Positions 8,982 through 17,237 are shown, numbered from the stretch's first letter. The stretch is DNA of 64,000 bases from JAWKOK01 sp963765875 (GCA_963765875.1 CAVXYK010000019.1:62001-126000); one strand, 5' to 3'. Translations and numbers: made by a program. The notes: generated by a model not told the origin, from the letters alone.

Positions 8982-9986
8982 ATGGAAGACAAGAAGAGTT
9001 TCAAATCCCTGATCATCGGCGGTGTGGCGGCAACAGCGGTTGTCGCCGGCATGGCTGCCTTCACGCTAACGCCCAATATCGTCAACGCACAGGATGCGGA
9101 GGCGCCTGATACGCAAAGCGAGCGGAGCGGCTTCCGAGGCAATGCTGGAGAGAGAGGCGGTGAGCGTGGATTCGGTGAACGGGGCGACAAGGGCGCCGAG
9201 CATAGCCAGTATCTGGCTGATGCCCTTGGCATCTCCGTCGATGAACTGGACGCTGCACAGGCCGTCGTAGCAGAGGCGGCAATCGCTCAGGCCATTGAAG
9301 ACGGCGCCATCACCCAGGAACAGGCCGACCGCATGGCTGAACGAGCCGGAGATTCCGGTGGTCGGATGCCCATTATGGGCGGACACGGTAGGGACGGCTT
9401 TGACAAGGGTGGCGTCGATCACGAGGCGCTACTAGCGGCTGAACTTGGTATCTCAGTCGAGGACCTACAGGCCGCTCAGGAAGAGGCTCGCCAGGCCGGG
9501 ATCGACCAGGCTATTGCCGACGGAAATCTGACCGCGGAAGAGGCTGATCTGATGCAGGCCGGACATGCCCTGCGCGAGTACATCGACCATGAAGCTATCA
9601 TGGAAGAAGTGCTGGGCCTGACTATGGACGAGTTGCAGGCGGCCCGCGAGGAAGGCGTGAGCATCAAGGATCTGTTGGCAGAGCAAGGGCTGGATCGAGA
9701 AGCAATCCAGGAAGCCATGCAGAATGCTCATAACGAGGCCATTACCCAGGCAGTCGCAGATGGTGTCATCACCCAAGCACAGGCTGATGCCCTATCAGAT
9801 GGCGAAGGGTTCGGCGGACGCGGCGGGTTCTTCCCTGGTCGCGGTGGGCATGGTGGCCGCGGTGGTCACGACATGGGCCCGGGCGGATTCGAACGCGGTG
9901 AAGACTCCGAGCGTGGAAACCGATTCGACCGCGGTAACGGCGAGAGTTCTGCGCCCAGCACGCCGGTCCAAGGTTCACGGGCGTAG
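8982..9986 (+). CDS. Secreted helical-repeat protein with Gly/Arg-rich tail
   Basis: A 334-residue exported protein. The N-terminal hydrophobic segment (about residues 10-32) ends NIVNAQDAEA, a plausible signal peptidase site. The body has two strong copies and one weaker copy of a helical unit, 'LGIS-V-[DE]-[DE]-L-[DQ]-A-A-Q...AIxQAIxDGxITxEQADxM'. This unit is common in exported proteins of Actinobacteria and Chloroflexota and has no firm function. Between them lie Gly/Arg/Asp-rich linkers, and the tail is FGGRGGFFPGRGGHGGRGGH-like, possibly metal- or polymer-binding. AAGGAG lies 10 bases before the ATG. It stands directly upstream of a two-component system on the same strand, so it may be that system's target or ligand sensor. 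Confidence 0.7.
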   Translation: MEDKKSFKSLIIGGVAATAVVAGMAAFTLTPNIVNAQDAEAPDTQSERSGFRGNAGERGGERGFGERGDKGAEHSQYLADALGISVDELDAAQAVVAEAAIAQAIEDGAITQEQADRMAERAGDSGGRMPIMGGHGRDGFDKGGVDHEALLAAELGISVEDLQAAQEEARQAGIDQAIADGNLTAEEADLMQAGHALREYIDHEAIMEEVLGLTMDELQAAREEGVSIKDLLAEQGLDREAIQEAMQNAHNEAITQAVADGVITQAQADALSDGEGFGGRGGFFPGRGGHGGRGGHDMGPGGFERGEDSERGNRFDRGNGESSAPSTPVQGSRA

Positions 9987-10025
9987 ACCCCCATCGGATG
10001 GTTATGATAGCGTGAGCTAGACACG

Positions 10026-10059
10026 ACAGACCGGATTCCTGTTCAGGGGTCCGGTCTGT
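10026..10059 (+). terminator. Stem-loop after the secreted helical protein
   Basis: ACAGACCGGA (10026-10035) and TCCGGTCTGT (10050-10059) form a perfect 10-bp stem with a 14-base loop, 40 bases after the stop codon. There is no T tract downstream, so termination may be partial or factor-dependent. Confidence 0.45.
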
Positions 10060-10246
10060 GCTATGATCGTTGAACGATTTGGTCATGTGCGAACGCAGTG
10101 GACGAACCGGTTGGGGCATGTGTCGGCTCAGCGCAATCAGTTCAGCTAATGGGAAAGCCCGCTCACCGCTGAGCCAGCACGTGCTCGCCACGAAGATTGT
10201 TTCTGCATGCCGGCAGCTTTAGATTGACCTTGAGATACGGAAAGAA

Positions 10247-10936
10247 ATGGCAAAGACAATATTGGTAGTCGACGACAAACGAGAGCTGCGCACCATGGTT
10301 CAGCTCTACCTTGAGGAAGAAGGATTCAGGGTGGCCAAGGCCGGTGACGGTCGAGAGGCACTCTTTGTTGCCCGCGAGAGCAAGCCGGACCTCATTCTTC
10401 TCGACCTGATGATGCCCGAGATGGGTGGGTACGACTTCATGCGCGCCTACAGCAAGGAGGCCGAGACGCCCATCATCATTCTGACGGCCAAGCTGGAAGA
10501 GGGCGACAAGGTACTGGGACTCGAACTGGGCGCGGATGACTACGTGACCAAGCCCTTCAGCCTGCGCGAGCTGACGGCTCGCGTGCGTGCTGTGTTGCGA
10601 CGTTCAGCCAAGCAGCAAACGGCGCAGCCCCTGCTGCGTGCTGCCGACATTGAATTGGACCGTTCGACGCGGGCGGTCAGCGTCAAGTCTCAAGATGTCG
10701 ATCTGACGCCCTCCGAGTTTGAACTGCTTGCAGCCTTCTTGACCGAGCCTGGCCGCGTCTTCAGTCGCCTGGACCTACTTGAGCAGATCCAGGGAGATGC
10801 ATACGACGGCTATGAGCGCACCATCGACGTGCACATCCGCAACCTGCGCGCCAAGATCGAGCCCGAACCACGCAAGCCTCAGTACATTCAGACAGTCTAT
10901 GGTGTCGGCTACCGGTTTGCGGGAGAGCGAGCCTAG
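10247..10936 (+). CDS. OmpR/PhoB-family response regulator
   Basis: A 229-residue DNA-binding regulator. The receiver domain has acidic residues in VVDD (7-10), the phospho-acceptor Asp53 in LILLDLMMPEMGG, and Lys in DDYVTKPFS. The C-terminal winged helix has LTPSEFELLAAFLTEPGRVFSR and the recognition-helix region TIDVHIRNLRAKIEP. It is followed after five bases by its histidine kinase, so the two are co-transcribed. The secreted protein immediately upstream, with palindromes at its promoter, is the most obvious candidate target. Confidence 0.95.
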   Translation: MAKTILVVDDKRELRTMVQLYLEEEGFRVAKAGDGREALFVARESKPDLILLDLMMPEMGGYDFMRAYSKEAETPIIILTAKLEEGDKVLGLELGADDYVTKPFSLRELTARVRAVLRRSAKQQTAQPLLRAADIELDRSTRAVSVKSQDVDLTPSEFELLAAFLTEPGRVFSRLDLLEQIQGDAYDGYERTIDVHIRNLRAKIEPEPRKPQYIQTVYGVGYRFAGERA

Positions 10937-10941
10937 CCATC

Positions 10942-12312
10942 ATGCGATCACTGACGCTCAAGCTCACGCTAGCCTTCTTGGTCGTCGGTCTGACCGGCGC
11001 ATTCCTGGTTGCAGCCTTCGTGGGCCGCCGCACCGAAGCTGCATTCGACACGTTTGTGCTCGATCGCAACCAGGCGATCATTCTTGGTCTCTATGCTGAC
11101 TACTACGATGAGCATGAGGGCTGGGATGGCGTCGAGCGTTGGGCGCGCCGTGAACGTAGAGGTCCTGAGCAGGGACCATTCGGGAGTATTTCTCAGGGCA
11201 TTCTTGTCGATCAGAACGGCGTCGTCATCAGTAGCGGACGTCGTGATATGCTTGGACAGCCGCTGGCGCAGCAAGAGTTAGACAAAGCGGCTCCGATCAT
11301 CATCGACGATGCCGTTGTCGGCGCATTGTTTTTCGAACGACGTCCTCCTTTGCCAACCAACAATCCCGCAGAACTCTTTATTAACCGTGTGCGGAGCGCC
11401 ATCGTATTTGGCGCATTTGGGGCGACGTTTATCGCCCTGTTGATCGGCGTCTTGTTGGCCCGAACCATCACGCGCCCGATCCATGAATTGACCGACGCCA
11501 CCCATCGTGTGGCTGACGGCGAATTGGGCCATCAGGTCAGCGCAGGCGGCAAGGATGAAATCGGCGAACTGGGCCGTTCGTTCAACCGGATGAGTGCAGA
11601 TCTTGCCCGATCGACCCGACTGCGCCGCCAAATGACCGCCGACATCGCCCATGATCTGCGCACGCCCTTGAGCGTGATACTCGGCTACACAGAGGCATTG
11701 AGCGAAGGCAAGCTGCGCGGTTCCGAGCAGATGTATGATGTGATCCACGGCGAGGCCCAACAACTGCAACACCTGATCGATGATCTACGTACACTCTCGC
11801 TGGCTGATGCCGGCGAGCTTTCGTTGAATCTACAGCCAACGGCGGTGATGGATATTTTCGAGCGGGCGGCCAGGGCCCATCAGATCCACGCTCAGGAACA
11901 AGGTGTCTCGCTCGTTGCTGACGCGTCCAATGATCTGCCGCCAGTTTCCGTCGATCCGGAGCGTATGGCCCAGGTACTTGACAATCTGATCAGCAACGCA
12001 CTGCGTTACACGCCGGAAGGCGGGCACATTCAATTAACGGCGTTTCAATCAGGTAGTTCGGTCGAGTTGCAAGTTTCTGACGACGGAGCAGGCATCGATC
12101 CGCAAGACCTGCCCAACATCTTCGAACGCTTCTATCGCGCAGACTCCTCGCGCCAGGAAAATGGCGAATCCGGCCTGGGACTGCCCATCGCCAAGTCGAT
12201 TGTCGAGGCTCACGACGGCCGCATCATTGTCAAGAGCGAGCCCGGCACGGCCACAGTTTTCACCATCACGCTGCCGGGCGCTTCGAGCAAGCCTCCCTCT
12301 GAACCGGCCTGA
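10942..12312 (+). CDS. Sensor histidine kinase with HAMP domain
   Basis: A 456-residue inner-membrane sensor kinase. Two membrane segments (about residues 5-27 and 152-174) enclose an extracytoplasmic domain of about 125 residues with no recognised fold. HAMP follows (ARTITRPIHELTDATHRVADG), then the HisKA H-box IAHDLRTPLSVILGY with the phospho-His, and HATPase_c with N-box DNLISNALRYTPEGG, G1 DDGAGID, F-box FERFYR and G2 GLGLPIAKSIV. It follows its response regulator by five bases. The extracytoplasmic domain would sense the signal, which is unknown. Confidence 0.95.
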   Translation: MRSLTLKLTLAFLVVGLTGAFLVAAFVGRRTEAAFDTFVLDRNQAIILGLYADYYDEHEGWDGVERWARRERRGPEQGPFGSISQGILVDQNGVVISSGRRDMLGQPLAQQELDKAAPIIIDDAVVGALFFERRPPLPTNNPAELFINRVRSAIVFGAFGATFIALLIGVLLARTITRPIHELTDATHRVADGELGHQVSAGGKDEIGELGRSFNRMSADLARSTRLRRQMTADIAHDLRTPLSVILGYTEALSEGKLRGSEQMYDVIHGEAQQLQHLIDDLRTLSLADAGELSLNLQPTAVMDIFERAARAHQIHAQEQGVSLVADASNDLPPVSVDPERMAQVLDNLISNALRYTPEGGHIQLTAFQSGSSVELQVSDDGAGIDPQDLPNIFERFYRADSSRQENGESGLGLPIAKSIVEAHDGRIIVKSEPGTATVFTITLPGASSKPPSEPA

Positions 12313-12355
12313 CACAACGATGTGAACATGTGGTCAGCTGTGAATACCGCTAAAC

Positions 12356-12478
12356 CAGTAGTTACCGATTTGGTCGCAACTGTCATTCCGACAGAGCGAA
12401 GCGACGAGGAATCTTTCCTTGGCGAACCCGAGATTCCTCTTCCCTCCGGTCATCGGAATGACAATTCGTGAACTACTG
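12356..12478. mobile_element. Short non-autonomous transposon (MITE-like), copy A, 123 bp
   Basis: The element has ends CAGTAGTT (12356-12363) and AACTACTG (12471-12478). Directly outside both ends is the 5-base duplication TAAAC (12351-12355 and 12479-12483). Inner inverted repeats TGTCATTCCGA and GAGGAATCT also face each other. A second copy, inverted and with its own duplication, is at 26904-27050. There is no ORF, so it must be moved by a transposase encoded elsewhere. Confidence 0.85.
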
Positions 12479-12529
12479 TAAACGGGTAGTCTGTCTCCGG
12501 CCCCCAAAGAGGCCCGGGGCGAAATCTCA

Positions 12530-12595
12530 GCGTCTGAGGGCGCTTCTCGCTTGCAGCAACGGCTGAAGCCGTTGCTGCAAGCCAATTGTGAACAG
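12530..12595. repeat. Palindromic repeat containing TTGCAGCAACGGCTGAAGCC
   Basis: GCAGCAACGGC and GCCGTTGCTGC form an 11-bp stem here (about 12552-12577). The adjoining segment CTCAGCGTCTGAGGGCGCTTCTC matches the reverse complement of 14272-14292. The two copies lie at either end of the pair of ABC-2 permease genes. Confidence 0.55.
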
Positions 12596-12603
12596 AACCT
12601 GAA

Positions 12604-13401
12604 TCAGACGTTCACGTTAATGGCGCTTCCGGATTCGTAGCGTCGCAGCCCCACATAGAAGACCGCAACCGCAACAGTCCAGATCACGGCCGCCGCAGCC
12701 ACCAGCAACAACAGAAGCATGCGGTCATGCCCTTTCACGATCTCGACCGGCACCGCGCCGATGAATGCGGCCGGAATGATAGTGTAGAGCATGAAGCGTG
12801 TCATGCCGGAGAAGAGCGTATGCGGGTAGAGCGCAAAGGTCAGAAGGCCGTTGGTCATCTGTTGGCTGGCATATTGGGCGTTGCCCATGAAAAAAGCCAG
12901 CGAGCCCGCAATCACGGCAAAGCCGACAAAGATCAGTGCGGCCGGAACGCTCACGGCAAAGAAGAGCAGGATGTCGATGGGGTGGAACAGACCGGCGAGT
13001 AGGTAGGCCGTCAGCCCAAAGCCCACATCCCCGATTGCCGAGACACTCATGCGCGAGAAGATCACGTGTGTGATCAACACACGCGGAAAGACCAGGTAGT
13101 AGTCCAGCCTGCCCTGAGCGATCAGATAGGCCAGATCGGCCCCGGAATTACCCGCAAACAGATGACCAATGCCGTAGCTGAAGGTGACAACGGCGAAGAG
13201 CAGATAGATATCGCCGATATCGTAGCCGCGCACATCGCCAAACTGCTGGAAGAAGATCAGCCAAAAGACGAAGTAGATGCCGCCGTTGATGAACATGAAG
13301 ACGATCTGCGTCACGAAGCTGGCCCGGTACTCCATGGCCGATGCCAGGTTGACGGCCATTAGTTGGCGTAGAAATGATAGTTCGGCCTTGATGCGATTCA
13401 T
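12604..13401 (-). CDS. ABC-2 type exporter permease (second subunit)
   Basis: A 265-residue membrane protein with about six membrane segments, of the ABC-2 permease group formerly called DUF990/ABC2_membrane_6 (N-terminal FLRQLMAVNLASAMEYRASFVTQ-like start, C-terminal FYVGLRRYESGSAINV). It follows the other permease by eight bases and forms an exporter with it and the ATPase at 14537-15547. Exporters of this kind move drugs, peptides or polysaccharides; the substrate is not evident. The transcript ends near a repeat-rich region. Confidence 0.87.
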   Translation of the reverse strand: MNRIKAELSFLRQLMAVNLASAMEYRASFVTQIVFMFINGGIYFVFWLIFFQQFGDVRGYDIGDIYLLFAVVTFSYGIGHLFAGNSGADLAYLIAQGRLDYYLVFPRVLITHVIFSRMSVSAIGDVGFGLTAYLLAGLFHPIDILLFFAVSVPAALIFVGFAVIAGSLAFFMGNAQYASQQMTNGLLTFALYPHTLFSGMTRFMLYTIIPAAFIGAVPVEIVKGHDRMLLLLLVAAAAVIWTVAVAVFYVGLRRYESGSAINVNV

Positions 13402-13409
13402 GATTTCTC

Positions 13410-14222
13410 CTATCCGCCGTTGACCGACAGGCGACGAACCGCCCAGCGATATTGCAGCGCCAGCCAGCCGCTCAGCAGAACGATCCAGATCAGCTGGGCG
13501 GCCACGATCTGAAGAAACTGGACTCTGTCGAAAGCCACGAAGAGCTTTGCCGGGGCATAGGTGGTCAGGCTGAAGGGCAATAATCGCGCCACGATCTGCA
13601 ACCTCTCCGGCAAGAAATCGAGAGGGATCAGCAACCCGCCCAGTATGAAGATCAGTTTCTGATAGATGAGCCGAAATGAAGCTGTGTCTTCGGTCACAAA
13701 GGCCAGCAGACCAATACTGCTGGCCATGGCGAAGTCAAGAACAAGGGCGAAGAAGAGAACCAGCAACACGGCCGGCACATGACGCAACTCGAAATCGGGC
13801 ATGCCGGCGTAAAAGAGCACAACCGGCAACCCCAGCAGAAAGACCAGCGCCATGCGGATCACCGTCTCACCCATGCCGTTGAAGAAGTGATAGATCAGAT
13901 AGTTGTATGGCCGGATCAACGTGTAGGCGATAGAGCCGTCCTTCACCTCTTGGGAAATAAGCTGATCGTGGCGAAATTTGCCCAACTCAATCATCTCGGC
14001 AATCAGAAAGTACCAGATGGTGGCCGAGAGTGTTAGTCCGGCAATCTCCACGGCCCCCTGCGACTCATAGACTGCCGTCCAGAGTTGGACGAAGATGAAC
14101 ATGATCAGGATGATGAAGACTGCGCGCCCCACTGCATCCCAGACGTAGGCCAGCTGATTCTGGAAGTTCGTCGCGGTGATTGCGCGGTATTTTGCTGTGG
14201 TCAGACGGATGCTCTGATTCAT
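13410..14222 (-). CDS. ABC-2 type exporter permease (first subunit)
   Basis: An ABC-2 family membrane protein of 270 residues with six predicted segments. The ATG at 14267 would extend the frame by 15 residues into repeat sequence, so I prefer the internal ATG at 14222 (MNQSIRLTTAKYRAI), preceded by a GGGA. Together with the neighbouring permease it forms the heteromeric channel driven by the upstream ATPase. The 314 bases between it and the ATPase are filled with repeats. Confidence 0.87.
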   Translation of the reverse strand: MNQSIRLTTAKYRAITATNFQNQLAYVWDAVGRAVFIILIMFIFVQLWTAVYESQGAVEIAGLTLSATIWYFLIAEMIELGKFRHDQLISQEVKDGSIAYTLIRPYNYLIYHFFNGMGETVIRMALVFLLGLPVVLFYAGMPDFELRHVPAVLLVLFFALVLDFAMASSIGLLAFVTEDTASFRLIYQKLIFILGGLLIPLDFLPERLQIVARLLPFSLTTYAPAKLFVAFDRVQFLQIVAAQLIWIVLLSGWLALQYRWAVRRLSVNGG

Positions 14223-14254
14223 AGTGATTTCCCGAATTTTCGCGGGGATAAATC

Positions 14255-14360
14255 CCGCTGCTAACAATGAGAAGCGCCCTCAGGCGCTGAGATTTAGCCG
14301 CTGAGGCGGCTTCACATTGCTAGCAGCCGGCTTCAGCCGTTGCTGCAAACCATTTGTCAA
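14255..14360. repeat. Palindromic repeat between ABC ATPase and permease genes
   Basis: GAGAAGCGCCCTCAGGCGCTGA is shared, inverted, with 12530-12555. An adjacent CAGCCGGCTTCAGCCGTTGCTG segment repeats the CAGCAACGGCT motif. It is non-coding and of the same family as the repeat at 12530-12595. Confidence 0.5.
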
Positions 14361-14389
14361 CAGGACCTAGTGCTTTGTTAACCAGGAAA

Positions 14390-14466
14390 TTGTTATTCCG
14401 ATGAGCGCAGCGAAGAGGAATCTCAGCGATGCCAGCGCGAGATTTCTCGCTTCGCTCGTAATGACA
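14390..14466. repeat. TCATTCCGA...GAGGAATCTC palindromic repeat
   Basis: About 77 bases with terminal inverted arms: TTGTTATTCCGATGAGCG on the left and CGCTCGTAATGACAA on the right. Inner arms are GAGGAATCTC and GAGATTTCTC. It is the same family as 39244-39317 and related to the inner part of the transposon copies at 12356 and 26904. Confidence 0.6.
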
Positions 14467-14536
14467 AAACCCTCCTTAACGGTGCATTAGTATCCGGCTC
14501 CTTTCGCCCAATCCGCCTGAGCCTTGTTCCATCCAT

Positions 14537-15547
14537 CTACGCCGCATAGATCTCGCGGATGATCTCCTCCATAGGCGGGTCGGCGATGTTGATGTCGTTG
14601 CAGGGCCCAGTGATCATGACCTGCTGCACCACCTTGTCCACCGGCGTCTTGCGACTGTCGAACTCCAGCTTGAGGCCATAGGCGCCCTGCTTGAGCGTGG
14701 TCACGCCGGGCAAGGCGAAGGGCTCGGTCAGCGACTCGCCGAAACGAACGTCGATCACCTTGCGACGCAAATACTGGCGCTTGAGCACCGACGTGCGATC
14801 GTCGAAAATGATCTTGCCGTGGTTGACGACGATGACGCGCCGGCACAGATTCTCGATGTCACCTGCATCGTGGCTGGTCAGGAAGATGGTTGTTTCGCCC
14901 TCTTCATTGAGCGTACGAATGGCGTCGCGAATCTGTTGCTTGGCCACCACGTCAAGGCCGATGGTCGGCTCGTCCAGAAAGACGACCTGTGGCGAGTGCA
15001 GCAGCGACGCAGCGATCTCACATTTCATGCGTTGGCCCAGGCTCAACTTGCGCACCGGCGTCTGCAACAGATCGCCGATCTGGAAAGAATCAACCAGAAA
15101 GCCGCGTCGCTGCCGATATGCGGTCATGTCCAGTTCATAGATGTGGGCAAAGAGGCGAAACGTGTCCTCGGGCGGCAGGTGATACCAGAGCTGAGGCTTC
15201 TGGCCAAAGACGGTGCCGATGTGATAGCCCAGCTTGCGCCGATCTTGCCAGGGCGTGTAGCTGAGCACGCTGGCCTGCCCCGCGCTGGGATAGAGGATGC
15301 CGGTGAGCATTTTGATGGTGGTCGATTTCCCTGCGCCGTTGGGTCCGATAAAGCCCAACATTTCGCCCTTTTGAAGCTGGAACGATATATCGGAGACCGC
15401 GGGGACGGTGACTGTCTTCGGTTTCCACAGCGAACGAATGCTGCCGCGCAGACCCGGTTCCTTCTGTTTGAGTGTGAACGATTTTGCCAGGCCGTTGACC
15501 TTGACGATTGGGTCGCAACTCTGTTGACTCTTGTCCATCTTCATCAT
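14537..15547 (-). CDS. ABC-2 exporter ATPase
   Basis: An ATPase of the drug/polysaccharide exporter class, about 336 residues. It has Walker A GPNGAGKST, signature LSLGQRMKCEIAASLLHSP, Walker B VVFLDEP and H-loop LTSHD, with a C-terminal extension of about 90 residues after the nucleotide-binding core. Starts at 15553 (GTG), 15547 or 15544 are all possible; an AGG seven bases upstream favours 15547. It heads a unit with the two permeases. An intrinsic terminator ends only about 25 bases upstream and is itself preceded by a promoter and small ORF, so expression is probably controlled by attenuation. Confidence 0.93.
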   Translation of the reverse strand: MMKMDKSQQSCDPIVKVNGLAKSFTLKQKEPGLRGSIRSLWKPKTVTVPAVSDISFQLQKGEMLGFIGPNGAGKSTTIKMLTGILYPSAGQASVLSYTPWQDRRKLGYHIGTVFGQKPQLWYHLPPEDTFRLFAHIYELDMTAYRQRRGFLVDSFQIGDLLQTPVRKLSLGQRMKCEIAASLLHSPQVVFLDEPTIGLDVVAKQQIRDAIRTLNEEGETTIFLTSHDAGDIENLCRRVIVVNHGKIIFDDRTSVLKRQYLRRKVIDVRFGESLTEPFALPGVTTLKQGAYGLKLEFDSRKTPVDKVVQQVMITGPCNDINIADPPMEEIIREIYAA

Positions 15548-15570
15548 CTGCACCTGCTTCGTTCAGGAAA

Positions 15571-15600
15571 TAAAAAAAACACGGTGAAAATTCACCGCGT
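15571..15600 (-). terminator. Intrinsic terminator (candidate attenuator) in front of the ABC exporter
   Basis: On the minus strand ACGCGGTGAA (15600-15591) pairs with TTCACCGTGT (15588-15579): a 10-bp stem with one G-T pair and a 2-base loop, followed by eight Ts (15579-15572). It sits about 25 bases before the ATPase start. The nearest upstream minus-strand gene ends at 15947, so this more likely ends a short leader transcript than that gene's mRNA. Confidence 0.8.
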
Positions 15601-15638
15601 CCTGGAGACCAGACCTATCGAGAACAAGCTATGTCGGC

Positions 15639-15746
15639 TTATCCCCCGCCCTCTTCTCCAGCCACGCGGCCGCTCATCACGCAACCAGTCGGTTGCATAA
15701 TGGTGAATGTCGTGTGGGCAAGATAGAGCGTTGGCTGCTTATTCAT
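15639..15746 (-). CDS. Candidate 35-residue leader peptide of the ABC exporter operon
   Basis: The ORF starts with the ATG at 15746 and ends TAA at 15639, reading MNKQPTLYLAHTTFTIMQPT then GCVMSGRVAGEEGGG. There is no Shine-Dalgarno sequence. The ATG is nine bases after the -10 box, so the message would be nearly leaderless. A strong hairpin GCAACCgactGGTTGC (15681-15696) lies inside the ORF and the intrinsic terminator follows 38 bases after the stop. There are five Thr codons but no dominant single-residue run, so it may sense a ribosome-active drug or peptide rather than an amino acid. A longer frame reaching 15884 begins upstream of the promoter and is unlikely. Confidence 0.5.
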   Translation of the reverse strand: MNKQPTLYLAHTTFTIMQPTGCVMSGRVAGEEGGG

Positions 15747-15755
15747 GATGATTGC

Positions 15756-15784
15756 ATGGTAGCACGCTGAATTTCCCGTGTCAA
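15756..15784 (-). promoter_or_regulatory. Near-consensus promoter of the ABC exporter leader
   Basis: On the minus strand TTGACA (15784-15779), a 17-base spacer and TACCAT (15761-15756). The expected transcription start is near 15749, three bases before the leader ATG. Confidence 0.7.
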
Positions 15785-15946
15785 TGCTTTTCTCATTTTT
15801 CAGACTCGATGGATTGGCATTTTCGCTCGTCGCCATTTGCCGATTCACGAACCATGACTTCGCGGGGGCAACCCTTGCGACCACAGCAGGCGGTCACAAG
15901 GGGCGCCCCTTCGGTACATGATCGTTGCCCGGACAATTAGTATAGC

Positions 15947-16678
15947 CTACTGATCAAACGGCCAAGCAGCCCGGTCCGCAAAAACCGTCACATTTGATGA
16001 TCGTTGTAGAAACGAGGCCGGCACGTCTGGCGAAATCGGGCCTTGGAGCGACCGTTGCAGAATGTCGCGCTTGGACTCCCCGGAAACTAGCAGCAGGGTC
16101 TGTCCGGCCGCCAACAGCGGAGCCATGCCTGCCGTCAAGGCGCGACGAGGCACCCGGTCACGACCGCCGAGCTTGGCCGCAGCTGCGACAATGCTTGCTT
16201 CGGCCAGTTCTACCACACGGGTCGACGAAGTCGGATCTGCCGGCGGATCGTTGAACCCGAGATGACCATTGGGACCGATACCAAGCACAGAGATGTCGTA
16301 CCCGCCCGATGCGGCGACTGCGTCATCGTAGGCGCGGCACGCAGCCCCCGGATCATCGGTGTCGCCCGGCAGACGAACGACGCGCGCCGGAGCAATGTCA
16401 AGCGGAATCAATACATCCCGCTCCAGTCGCGAATAGACCGAGCGAGGATCGTCTGGCGCTACACCGAGATAGGCATCAAGCTGGAATATCCGCAGACGAG
16501 CCGGATCGAATTCACCGCGTCGATATCCGGCAACAAGCTCTGCATAGAGGCCGAGCGGCGAATTGCCGGTCGGCAGCACGATGGACGCGGCAGGCTTGGC
16601 AGCGACGGCCTCAATGACACATTCGGCGGCCGCTCGACTCATGGTTTCGTACGTATCGGAAACGTGTATTTTGAGCAT
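15947..16678 (-). CDS. nagB: Glucosamine-6-phosphate deaminase / 6-phosphogluconolactonase family
   Basis: A 243-residue sugar-phosphate isomerase-fold enzyme. IVLPTGNSPLGLYAELV, FQLDAYLG with the conserved Asp, and VLGIGPNGHLGFNDPP with the catalytic-site His match NagB, which converts glucosamine-6-phosphate to fructose-6-phosphate and ammonia. The length suits NagB. It stands alone on the minus strand ahead of the ABC exporter leader; the broken hydrolase lies 12 bases upstream and could be co-transcribed. Confidence 0.88.
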   Translation of the reverse strand: MLKIHVSDTYETMSRAAAECVIEAVAAKPAASIVLPTGNSPLGLYAELVAGYRRGEFDPARLRIFQLDAYLGVAPDDPRSVYSRLERDVLIPLDIAPARVVRLPGDTDDPGAACRAYDDAVAASGGYDISVLGIGPNGHLGFNDPPADPTSSTRVVELAEASIVAAAAKLGGRDRVPRRALTAGMAPLLAAGQTLLLVSGESKRDILQRSLQGPISPDVPASFLQRSSNVTVFADRAAWPFDQ

Positions 16679-16690
16679 AAGATTTGCGGG

Positions 16691-17237
16691 CTACTCCACG
16701 GCCTGAAGGATGCCCGAGGCAACAGCAGCCGGATCGGTGAAGAGGGACAGCGGCTGAGGCAGCAGGCGCTCAATCAGTGCGTCCTGGTCTTCAGTCGACT
16801 CGCCATTCATGAGTGCGTTGCGCACGAAATCCTCGATGACGGGCACACAAAGGTCAGGCGATGCCTGGGCTGCGGCTGTCATACCCTGAGCAGCCTCAGG
16901 CGGAACGAGATCGAACTGGCTCTTACCATTTGGCAGGATGAAGGCGTTGAGGAAGACCATATGGGCAATCTTGTCTGCCGCCTTCGGGGCAGACGCTTGA
17001 ATCATATAGCCGCCGCTGGAATGGCCCACCAACACGACCGGTTCCGCTTGAGCTTCCAAGATGCCAACAATGGCGTCGGCATAGTCGCTCAACTGCGATG
17101 CCCGCGCGGTCATCACCTGGGCTGTGGCCCGGCATGGTGGGGGCTTCTGCCGTGTGGCCGGCCTTTTCTAGTTCAGCGATCACGCCATCCCAGGCCCAGC
17201 CACCGTGCCAGGCCCCATGAATCAATACAAAATGCAT
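16691..17237 (-). pseudogene. Alpha/beta hydrolase, frameshifted
   Basis: An esterase-type hydrolase of about 180 residues remaining. The start at 17237 (MHFVLIHGAWHGGWAW, oxyanion HG motif) has a GGAG eight bases upstream. The frame breaks near 17110 after MPGHSPGDDR and continues in another frame with RASQLSDYADAIVGIL, then the nucleophile elbow VGHSSGGYM, ending at 16691. Adding one base near 17110 rejoins the two parts. The C-terminal catalytic His is not obvious: the expected long tail is missing or diverged. Confidence 0.7.

Noticed and set aside
14819..15700. 293-residue plus-strand ORF opposite the ABC ATPase
   Set aside because: Antisense shadow; it also runs through the leader terminator of the true operon.
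15571..15750. T-box riboswitch in the ABC exporter leader
   Set aside because: The conserved T-box core (AGGGUGGnACCGCG) is absent.
15639..15884. 81-residue version of the exporter leader ORF
   Set aside because: Its first codons lie upstream of the TTGACA/TACCAT promoter, so the transcript would not contain them.
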